Source: Isohypsibius dastychi
Lineage: Eukaryota; Tardigrada; Eutardigrada; Parachela; Isohypsibiidae
Direction: 5' to 3'
Length of the DNA stretch: 15,236 nt
Assembly (NCBI GenBank): GCA_034696485.1
Contig: JAQIWT010000774.1
Span: 1-15,236 of the forward strand
The position numbers and the translations under genes are program-made. Of the stretch, positions 8,952 to 15,236 are shown one piece after another. Below the pieces are notes generated by a model. It did not search any database, had not been told where the DNA came from, and worked only from the letters and a program-made list of their open reading frames with translations. How positions within the stretch are numbered: the first letter of the stretch is position 1; the number at the start of each line of letters is the position of its first letter.

Positions 8952-8999
8952 TTGTCTACCACATTAAAACCTGTCTACCACTATAGAATTTTCCCCTCG
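8952..8999 (-). repeat. Right terminal inverted repeat, 48 bp
   Basis: It is an exact inverted copy of 6516-6563 and includes the two GTGGTAGACA sites in reverse orientation (8953-8962 and 8972-8981). Confidence 0.95.
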
Positions 9000-9001
9000 T
9001 A
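9000..9001. repeat. TA target-site duplication, right
   Basis: The TA directly outside the right terminal repeat pairs with the TA at 6514-6515. Confidence 0.85.
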
Positions 9002-9752
9002 CCTTTAAAACATTTACGGGTTTATTTCACATCTCGAGCCTGGTTTTTCATACACTGATACGTTCTGTTTTTGAGAACCATGCAGCAGCCGTTGGTTCTT
9101 GTAAAATCACACCGCAATGAAGTTTTAACCACAGAAGTCATACACAGAGTCTTCAGCCATTTGGTCTTCCCGCTTTTCGTTAAGACTCAGTCTTAGTGCC
9201 AGCAGACAAGTTCCTTGCTACCGCATTAGCTCTTCTTGAGGATCATCCTCAGATTTTATCTGTGAAAACTCTTTTAACATCAGAAACAGATGCACATATC
9301 TGATTTGCCGGTTTGGAAGAATCTTAATCTCGCCATTTGCTCAGGCTGCTGTCTGATTTGTAACGGCCAGTTATGGAAAGTATTCGATCGTGTGAACGGA
9401 TGATCAGACGTGCGGAATTTGTGTTTTTTTCACATCAATCATCACAGTATGGAGATTTGACTGATCATCAATACTTGCGAAGATTTCCGCATCGAGCATT
9501 TTTATTCAAACGAGCAGCAGAATGAATGTTGCATTTGCAAGAATAAAAACAAGAGCACCACAGAACATGCATACACATGCTGTACCATCTGTTGAAAAAA
9601 ACTTCCAATTGCAAGGTCAACGCATAGGGATGCTCCAATACCAGAGAAGTTCCAGAATGGTCGTTACCGTCTGCAGGTCGTTGATTAGTGCCAGGAATCT
9701 CATTTGATGGTGAGGAGTCAAATTATTTAGCCGGTCATTCAACATCCTTACG
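9002..9752. other. Spacer between transposon and retroelement; LTR not recognised
   Basis: If the retroelement's 5' LTR survives it must be here, since the primer binding site begins at 9753, but I see no matching copy downstream to prove it. The only coding-like piece is a Cys-rich open frame at 9461-9595, listed separately. Confidence 0.4.
9461..9595 (+). CDS. Cys-rich open frame, unknown
   Basis: A 44-codon frame, open between TGA 9458-9460 and TGA 9593-9595 and without an ATG at its start. The second half reads ECCICKNKNKSTTEHAYTCC followed by TIC. The spacing of CxxC, His and CxxC could bind zinc, but it matches no finger I can name. It may be an exon or relic of a host gene, or chance. 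Confidence 0.2.
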   Translation: MIINTCEDFRIEHFYSNEQQNECCICKNKNKSTTEHAYTCCTIC

Positions 9753-9764
9753 TGGCGCCCAACG
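9753..9764 (+). other. Primer binding site, tRNA-Lys type
   Basis: TGGCGCCCAACG is complementary to the 3' end of animal tRNA-Lys including the CCA tail. Pairing weakens after position 12 (GGGATGCC here, where TGGGGC would be expected). The retroelement's 5' LTR would normally end a few bases upstream, around 9743-9750. Confidence 0.65.
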
Positions 9765-9957
9765 GGATGCCTACGATACCTCGATCACACAATTTTCAGA
9801 ACTTTTGAGCGTAACGGCAAGAAAGTAGTACACATTTCGGACCGCTGAAGAAAACGAAACTGAACATTTCAATCCTACTTTTATTCGATTCTGGATTTAT
9901 GTGCTTGAATATCAGACAATATGACTGAAGCGCAACAATCCCGATACGGAAGATTTC

Positions 9958-10440
9958 ATGAATAGAATCACTGAAAAATTTGACAAATTATCGCAACTAT
10001 TCAGTTATTTACATGCACCACAGAAAGTCAATTATTTCAGTCCATTTAATTCGGTTCAACGTCAAAATGTGAGTTTCAACACGAGAGACAATAGTCAATG
10101 TGGTAACGACCGACACCGTGATAGTTATCGAGTTTTATGAGCTTTATAAATCATAATAGCGGTTTCAGACCGAATAATTTCAACAACGGCAGGAGTTGAA
10201 TGAATACTTCTAATGGTGGAAGAAGCATGTTCAATTCGCAAGATAGTCGAAATCAAGCTAGATGCTTTCGATGTGGTAAATTTGAACATGTACGTTTGTC
10301 TGATTGATGAAGAAGCAAGAAATTACGCGGAACAATACAACAATTATGAAAATCCGAGAATTAGTCAACAAGGTTTACCGCAAAGATCATCAACATATCC
10401 TGTTTTACCTCCGAAGCCCAACGCGGCAATTGAATTTTAA
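9958..10440 (+). pseudogene. gag: gag remnant with damaged zinc knuckle
   Basis: Gag-like reading begins in one frame (FMNRITEKFDKLSQLFSYLH, to about 10135), moves to another (GFRPNNFNN, with a TGA at 10198-10200), and reaches a nucleocapsid CCHC knuckle at 10263-10304. That knuckle has Cys-x2-Cys-x4-His in place, but Asp replaces the final Cys, and a TGA follows at 10305. The Asn/Gln-rich continuation lies in the frame ending at 10440. Gag normally forms the particle and packages RNA. At least two shifts and two stops make it non-functional. Confidence 0.6.
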
Positions 10441-10624
10441 AAAAACCTCTCAACCTGCTCATCTTTCGCAGACAGATCTAAACAAACCTAATGATTTGAA
10501 TGAACTACTTCGTGAAACTGATTTACAAGCTCAGCTCTATCCATTTCAGAATTACCATATTGAATCGACTGAAAGCCTGTCTGATGACGTGAGAGACACC
10601 TGCTTACACGGTAACCGCAATTAA
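10441..10624 (+). pseudogene. gag-pol linker remnant
   Basis: The frame 10304-10624 takes over from the gag frame at about 10440 (KKTSQPAHLSQTDLNKPNDL and onward) and ends at TAA 10622-10624. It is hydrophilic with no motif of its own. Its place between knuckle and protease fits a gag-pol linker. Confidence 0.4.
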
Positions 10625-10634
10625 ATCTAGAAAT

Positions 10635-10946
10635 AACAGATGTCCTTACGAAAAATTCAATACGTTACTTAAAGAATGCATTTTTATTGTAGCAAAGATG
10701 AATAACTCCATGATGTCATGTTTCTTGGACACGGGAGCGAGATTGTGTATAGTCAAAGAAAATCTTGTGTCCGAACCTAAAATACCAAGAAACCAATGGA
10801 ATGGTCAATCGATTAATTTTTTTCAAGAATTGAGAAAACCAGCAGAGGGAACAATTATTGATCTGGAGATAGCAGGCAGAACAACGAAAGCCAATGCTGC
10901 TTATTCTATTAATCTATTATCATTCTATTATCGTATTTTTCTATGA
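10635..10946 (+). pseudogene. pro: Retroviral-type aspartic protease remnant
   Basis: The frame contains FLDTGAR, with the active-site Asp codon at 10728-10730, the DTGA signature of retropepsins. Hydrophobic and charged stretches of expected type follow (GTIIDLEIAGRTTKANAAY). The frame ends at 10944-10946. The enzyme would mature the Gag-Pol polyprotein as a dimer. The start is unclear because the domain is expected to be part of a polyprotein. Confidence 0.6.
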
Positions 10947-11030
10947 TGATTCTGTTATGCTGCCATTATATTATTATTCACTTTAACACATTCGATGAGA
11001 ATTAATCATGGGAAACGACGCTAGAGTTAT

Positions 11031-11540
11031 TTGGGATTGGTGAATGATTATGAAAGGAACTTGGTATACCATTTGGATAAAGGACACCGTACACTTTGCC
11101 TGAATGGAGATGTGCCTCAAACATTTTCAACCGCATCAGGACCAGGAAAATTCGGCCTTGAAGTAATTAATGTAGTCAGTAACATAATCGCAGATAGTTC
11201 TGAAGGGGGTAAAACAAATATGACAAGTGCCGAAGTTAAGGAACATTTTAATAAAATTCACAATGAACTCGATATTGAGAAAGGACAAGAACAAGATTAT
11301 CGCACATTTACTGATAATTTTGACAATTGTATCAGTCGGTCAGAATTCGATATAACAAGAACCAAATTAGACAGCGACCTTTCCGGTAAAATGAGACAAA
11401 ATTTTGTTCACTTACTTATCAAGTATCGAGAACTTCTCCCTAACACAGGAACCGTTATTGGGAAAACTATGTTGACTCAACATATTATTGATACTGGTGA
11501 CAGCCCACCAGTAAAAGTTGAACCCTATCGCAGGTCATAA
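11031..11540 (+). pseudogene. pol: Pol region leading into reverse transcriptase
   Basis: A 169-codon open frame, the longest in the retroelement. It ends with HIIDTGDSPPVKVEPYRRS, the short conserved approach to the RT domain in Ty3/gypsy elements (TGDSPP then PYR). The frame stops at TAA 11538-11540 where RT should continue. Codons before 11031 in the neighbouring frame look related, so the left edge is a frame shift rather than a true start. Confidence 0.6.
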
Positions 11541-11638
11541 TGGTTTGGAATGGTTTTAATCGAAGAAGAGGTCTAGAAATTGTGCAAACCAAATTCAACA
11601 GCCCTCTTCTTTTTTTAGTTGGAACTCTCTGTTATTAA

Positions 11639-12296
11639 TTGAAACCTGGGGGTGGTCACAGAGTGGTCACAGATCCGAGAAAAATGAATGGAGTAACGAT
11701 TGAAGACAACTATCCGTTACTGAATATTGAAACAGTTCTTGATCGTTCAGCAGGTAGCAATTATTGTTGCTCTATTGATATGGAGAAAGCATTTTTCACA
11801 TTCCGCCTCATGAAAGCAGCAGCGAAAAGACAGTTTCAACAACAAATTCAAATCATTGGTGCTGTTTTCCAAGTCCTCAAGAAATGACAAACAGCTCAGG
11901 TGTTTTTCAGGGAGCAATGGACTTTGTGTACGACATACTAGTTTTTGCAAACTCCTTAAAAGAACTGTTAGTACGTATAGATTAGGTTTTTTACCGCATT
12001 AGAAGACCAGGATTGACACTTCAGTTGGATAAATGCATATTCTGCGTTAAGCAAGTGAAATCCTTGGGACACATGATTTCTGAAAGCGGGACAAAACCTT
12101 ATCCGGAAGAAGTGGCAGCATTATTAAACTGGGAAGCCCATAAAACAGTTTGAGGAGTCAGACAACTTCGAGGAGCTTTTGGATACTGGCGTTCATACAT
12201 TCATAATTTTGCGGAATAACTCGCGCCAATGTCCGAGTTAACAAGAAGGAAGTTAGATTTCATTGGTCTGAAATTCACGAAAACGCTTTTGAATTA
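11639..12296 (+). pseudogene. pol: Reverse transcriptase core, broken
   Basis: The first part (11639-11887) has VVTDPRKMNGVTIEDNYPL and the motif-A-type aspartate in SIDMEKAFF (codon 11777-11779). The palm segment after that is missing. At 11929 another frame gives VYDILVFA where YxDDILVF is expected, so the catalytic YxDD is lost. A further frame at about 12035-12110 resembles the thumb/connection (FCVKQVKSLGHMISESGTKP). Internal stops are present, so no active enzyme is possible. Confidence 0.7.
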
Positions 12297-12620
12297 TTGA
12301 AAAATGCGATATCAATCGATGTACTTTTACATTATTTTGAAAACAATCTGCCTATCGAGTTGCATACTGATGGTAGCAATATTACATTATCCGGTATGTA
12401 TATTCGAATAAAAGACGTAAAAGAACATCCCGTCTGTTCTGCATCGCAAAAATCATTATCAGCTGAAAGATCATATTCAACTGTTGAAGTCGATTGTTCA
12501 GCAGTTCTTTTCGGAGGGACTAAACTAAAACCATATCTCGCTCTTAGAAACTCTACAGTAGTGCCTGATAACAAACATTTAACCCGATTACTGACATTTG
12601 GAGGAGAAACTAGAAGATGA
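12297..12620 (+). pseudogene. pol: RNase H domain remnant
   Basis: A 107-codon frame that continues from FELLKNAIS just upstream. It contains HTDGSN with the first catalytic Asp (codon 12369-12371), AERSYSTVEVDCSAV with the expected Glu, and VVPDNKHL matching the later Asp-containing block. RNase H removes the RNA strand during reverse transcription. The frame runs a few residues past the last block and stops. No integrase zinc finger or core follows. Confidence 0.7.
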
Positions 12621-12642
12621 TGCAGGTAAGCATCAAAATTAT

Positions 12643-12824
12643 CGAGACCAAAGCCGTCTCGTGCGTTACATAAGACCAGGCGGTGAGCCGAGGGGAACGG
12701 TTTGGGTCCCTGCCAGACGGTGCGTACGCTGGCGTCATCCTCCGGCGTATGCAGTACGCTTATAACACCCAACTTCCGTTTTCCCCCGACGACACACCTC
12801 ATAAGCTCGCTTGAACGGAGGTGT
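12643..12824 (+). ncRNA. GC-rich hairpin island, possible structured RNA
   Basis: This is visibly more GC-rich than its surroundings and dense in inverted repeats. The strongest is a 12-bp stem, 12721-12732 with 12742-12753, around a 9-base loop, with two G-T pairs. CCGTCT (12654-12659) pairs with AGACGG (12715-12720) and ends exactly where that stem begins. CGAGAC (12643-12648) with GTCTCG (12656-12661) is an alternative. ACACCTC (12794-12800) pairs with GAGGTGT (12818-12824). The minus strand also has an open frame through it (12332-12802), so a coding origin on that strand is possible. I recognise no RNA family. It could also be the end of another repeat inserted in the retroelement. Confidence 0.3.
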
Positions 12825-12899
12825 TTATTTGGCTGACACCCATACTGTTGTTCCTAGTGTTACTTCATTTAGTGGGAGATCTGCGTGATCAACACATGA

Positions 12900-13247
12900 G
12901 AAAGCCTCCTATATTCTGTTGGATCCACGGATGCTCCCTGCTTTCGTGCTCATTCCGATTGGCAGGCCGCCATTCTTGAACGTGATCTGGGAAGATATAA
13001 AGAGAATGATTATTTTCTGCCTGTTTACCGGAGCAGAATTCACATCACCCAAGAGAAGTGCAGAACTGACAAGCTGATTCGGCCTTACAATTTTGCGCTC
13101 GAAGTTCCTGTTGATTAAGCGCAGATCGAGCATTTGGTTTTGGATGTTTGCATCAACACCGGTGTGACATTTAGAATTGAATTTGACTTTTTACGCCAGC
13201 TTTCACTCCGTGGGGCAAGTGGAAAACTTTCCAAATCGCGACGCTGA
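12900..13247 (+). pseudogene. Coding-like segment upstream of RING exon
   Basis: One frame is open from 12900 to 13244 except for a single TAA at 13116-13118, giving peptide such as CRTDKLIRPYNFALEVPVD then AQIEHLVLDVCINTGVTFRI. This looks like real protein sequence of unknown family. The frame ends at TGA 13245-13247, and a further frame is open to 13351. The order and strand suit it being the N-terminal part of the gene that ends in the RING at 13962, but that link is inferred. Confidence 0.3.
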
Positions 13248-13940
13248 CATGGCAAGAGCCACAAACAGACATTGGGCAGGTGGTGTCAAACCAAGAGATA
13301 TGTATCGTAACCATTATGCCAGCAAAATTTCTCCCATATTCAAAGAGCCAATAACCATCAAACGTAAGCCAAGCTGGACGCCCTTCTCAGTTAGCAAATG
13401 GATGAGGACCTTATCATTAACCGAGTGTCAGCGAATCGATAGACGACAGCGTACGCGCTAGACTGCCTGACGAAATCCACATGAAGCTCTTGCTACTCAA
13501 CATGCAATTTAGTTGTGCAAACTTCGGATCTGGAGGCCACTATGCACTTTCCGGTCTCACTTCAGCATAGCCAATTTCCAACCGATGCATTGTTTTCTCT
13601 CCACACCGACGGACAGCCAGACCGCAACTCTCCCGTTAACACCCCATTCAGACAGATTGTATGCAACACAACTCCTTCGTAATGGGGACCAAAACACGCT
13701 CGACTCCATCAAACGTGATCCAATGACCTCTATCAATGAAATTGTTGGGATGCACTGTTCCGACACTTTGTTCAGGTTGCTTCTCACTTCAACTGATATA
13801 GTTCACAGTTATATCTCTGATATCATATTTCCCAGGTAACCGATAACTGGCATCGAGTTGACGGTCAAGTTTGTATCCACGAATGATTCTTCATTCGAAC
13901 GCAAGACATTCTTCCGGCCCCTCCACATAATCTACCTTAA
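13248..13940 (+). pseudogene. Probable middle of the decayed RING gene
   Basis: Coding-like reading jumps between frames. One frame is open from 13422 to 13566 and includes SIDDSVRARLPDEIHMKLLL. A second is open over 13513-13839. A third, from 13887 (peptide ending DILPAPPHNLP), runs to TAA 13938-13940 directly before the proline-rich start of the RING exon. I see no clean donor and acceptor pairs that would make these exons, so decay is the simpler reading. Confidence 0.25.
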
Positions 13941-14210
13941 CAACCACCCCCGGCTCCTCCTTTGAATGAACAACCAGATGTGAACTACAAATCCAAATTT
14001 GACGAACTCGATCGAATGGATGAATGTAAAGTGTGCCTGGACAATCCTGCAGATGGTCTTCTGAACCTATGCAGCCATGTCTGTCATTGTGTATCATGCT
14101 ATAATCGCCTATCTATGAATCAAGTTGGTGATGGAATGGCAACTCCAGGTTCCGACAGCCAAACGCGCATCAGCAAAAGCTTGAGCAAGGTGTGTTTTCC
14201 TCGCACATGA
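13941..14210 (+). pseudogene. RING-type zinc finger exon, last two Cys missing
   Basis: After a short proline-rich lead (QPPPAPPL) the frame has C-x2-C-x11-C-x1-H-x3-C-x2-C in ECKVCLDNPADGLLNLCSHV then CHCVSC, the first six ligands of a C3HC4 RING. The final C-P-x-C pair, expected about 15 residues on, reads T-P-G-S, so the second zinc site would be incomplete. RING-HC domains of this kind end E3 ubiquitin ligases such as MGRN1, Neuralized or MUL1 types; which one is not decided. The frame stops at 14210; a donor AAG|GTGTGT at about 14190 could instead splice to a missing exon. Confidence 0.5.
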
Positions 14211-14526
14211 CAATCCGATCAATATGCGGAATTTTCATACGTGATGGTTCGCACAGTGAAGTACCGGACCCACCAAATACTTTCGTTTTTTAGATTTGGC
14301 GGTGTTTGTTGAATTCAGCTGAATTGTACATCGAAAGAAAAGCTTGTTTGATCAAGTTGCTTTGTAATCATGGATCCTATGATCACCACATTGTAGAAAC
14401 AAAATGTAGATTTTCCGATTGAAGATCAGTCTTGGTGGCAGTTGTATGAACAGATTGAACATAGCTTCTAGACAGGCGAACCAATTGACTGTTTGAAAGA
14501 CCCTGAACAGAGAGAGAATACGGATT
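14211..14526. other. No gene seen
   Basis: I see no open frame of note, no repeat and no recognisable RNA gene in this stretch. Confidence 0.5.
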
Positions 14527-15130
14527 CTAAAAAAAGAAACCTATTTTGCAGCAAGTGATGATAATGTGATGAATTGTGAGGATGATGAAGTGATGATGTG
14601 ATGATTTCGCTCTCAGTGGTCGACTCTGTATAATAACCATGCGTGCATTCGCGTATGATTGCGGAGGCGAAACGTGAATAGGTGGAATAGCGAGTCCGGC
14701 AGTAGCAAGACCCACCAGCTGCTGAAAGACAAGTGTAAGTCGCTGCTACGAAGGCACTTTGCCAAATGCAACAGGGCCTGGCGACAGAGCCGATGATGGC
14801 GAACGCAACGAAGTTTGAGACGTAGAACACGATGGACGCATCAGCGGAGTTGATGTTACTGACATCGCACTTGGACAACAGACATGCGAGCTGTTTAAGG
14901 GAGGCGCAACACCTCGAGGATATTCGTCACGGTAATTTCAGCATTATTCGAGAGCCTGCTCCATATGCTTGAGGGTACATTCGAAAAGTCGGCGACAGCG
15001 AATTCTGCAACAAGTACGTGCTGACGTGGCCATCTGAAACGCAGAACCCTAAGTCGACGTGAAGCTTTGCTCTTGTGTCGGTTGAGGAGAGAATTTGTCA
15101 AAATAGGGGAGGTCATATGTCCTTATTGGA
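14527..15130 (-). pseudogene. Minus-strand coding-like segments, unknown protein
   Basis: From right to left, a frame at 15130-14895 encodes FSNVPSSIWSRLSNNAEITV followed by TNILEVLRL, which looks like helical repeat protein. At about 14900 reading moves by one frame into LKQLACLLSKCDVSNINSAD and a hydrophobic stretch. After a good acceptor (CTTGTCTTTCAG on the minus strand, about 14725) a third frame gives LVGLATAGLAIPPIHVSPPQ and ends at 14527. The family is not recognised. The gene may continue beyond the window. Confidence 0.25.
14555..14607 (+). repeat. Degenerate GATGAT/GTGATGA simple repeat
   Basis: Imperfect tandem GTGATGAT, GATGAT and GTGATGA units run through this stretch. It makes the His- and Ile-rich translations seen on the minus strand, so those residues should not be read as a protein motif. 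Confidence 0.6.
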
Positions 15131-15236
15131 AGGCATGTGAATTAGCGTAGCAATGAACATGAGTAGTAGAGATTTGAAGGTGCCATGGAGTGAGAAGTTG
15201 ATTGTGGTTTGAGGGTAATTGAGTGCGTTTGATTGC

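Larger units (their letters stand above)
6516..8999 (+). mobile_element. Complete pogo/Tigger-like DNA transposon
   Basis: The element is 2,484 bp long, bounded by perfect 48-bp terminal inverted repeats starting CGAGGGGAAAATTCTATAG, and flanked on both sides by the dinucleotide TA (6514-6515 and 9000-9001). A TA duplication is the mark of the IS630/Tc1/mariner/pogo superfamily. The interior encodes one transposase in the same orientation, split over four exons. Perfect repeats and a nearly intact gene indicate a recent insertion. Family placement rests on the DDE_1 catalytic core together with Pipsqueak-type helix-turn-helix repeats. Transposase would bind the ends in the nucleus and move the element by cut and paste. 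Confidence 0.93.
9753..12620 (+). mobile_element. Decayed Ty3/gypsy LTR retrotransposon
   Basis: Recognisable parts occur in the canonical order and on one strand: primer binding site, gag zinc knuckle, aspartic protease, reverse transcriptase, RNase H. Frames change many times and key motifs are damaged, so it cannot move by itself. Integrase, the polypurine tract and both LTRs are not found. The coding homology ends abruptly near 12615, beside GC-rich DNA, which suggests truncation or a later rearrangement. Protease to RT to RNase H order and the TGDSPP motif before RT are typical of Ty3/gypsy. The tRNA-Lys primer site would fit Mag-like lineages, but I hold that more loosely. Confidence 0.8.

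Noticed and set aside
12332-12802. Minus-strand 156-codon ORF as a gene
   Set aside because: Its larger part is antisense to the RNase H remnant. Only the portion over 12620-12802 is unexplained, and it is covered under the hairpin island.
14468-14878. His-rich tail of the 136-codon minus-strand ORF as a metal-binding motif
   Set aside because: The histidines come from translating the GATGAT-type simple repeat at 14555-14607.
1-15236. CRISPR array, bacterial operon or phage system
   Set aside because: There are no spaced direct repeats, no ribosome binding sites and no tightly packed genes; introns and eukaryotic transposons are present instead.

Overview
The window looks like animal (invertebrate) nuclear DNA of intermediate base composition. 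There are no bacterial operons, ribosome binding sites or long uninterrupted genes. Coding stretches are split by short introns with GT..AG ends; three well-supported ones are 59, 97 and 57 bp. Introns this short and the T-rich 'TTTCAG'-type acceptors fit a nematode (perhaps an enoplean such as Trichuris), but this placement is an inference and nothing in the window proves it.

Layout. Positions 1-2900 hold a short acidic ORF, a 128-bp unit bounded by a 19-bp inverted repeat, and one coding-like exon remnant (2140-2370). Around 2937-3015 is a tRNA-like module with an A-box-like stretch, a perfect 7-bp hairpin and a B box with T-arm, probably the head of a SINE. Positions 3020-4490 show no convincing gene. 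Positions 4503-5724 carry a leucine-rich-repeat secreted/receptor-like gene that can be read through two plausible introns but has a frame shift and an in-frame stop. More coding-like fragments follow up to about 6460.

The best feature is a complete DNA transposon at 6516-8999 (2,484 bp). It has perfect 48-bp terminal inverted repeats, a TA target duplication, and a four-exon transposase of the pogo/Tigger (CENP-B/Jerky-like, DDE_1) group with all three catalytic aspartates. The only obvious lesion is a run of eight A residues that throws the C-terminal AT-hook tail out of frame. This looks like a recent, nearly intact insertion.

Positions 9753-12620 are an old, broken Ty3/gypsy retrotransposon. 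It has a primer binding site for tRNA-Lys, then gag zinc knuckle, protease, reverse transcriptase and RNase H fragments in order, with many frame shifts. No LTR is recognisable and integrase is missing. It stops abruptly at a GC-rich, hairpin-dense island (12643-12824) that I cannot assign.

Positions 12900-14210 look like a decayed or mis-assembled RING-finger gene whose last zinc-ligand pair is lost. On the minus strand, 14527-15130 has further coding-like segments in shifting frames. Overall this is an accessory, transposon-rich region in which the only near-intact gene is the transposase. The many one-base frame changes in otherwise coding-like DNA mean either relic genes or uncorrected assembly indels.
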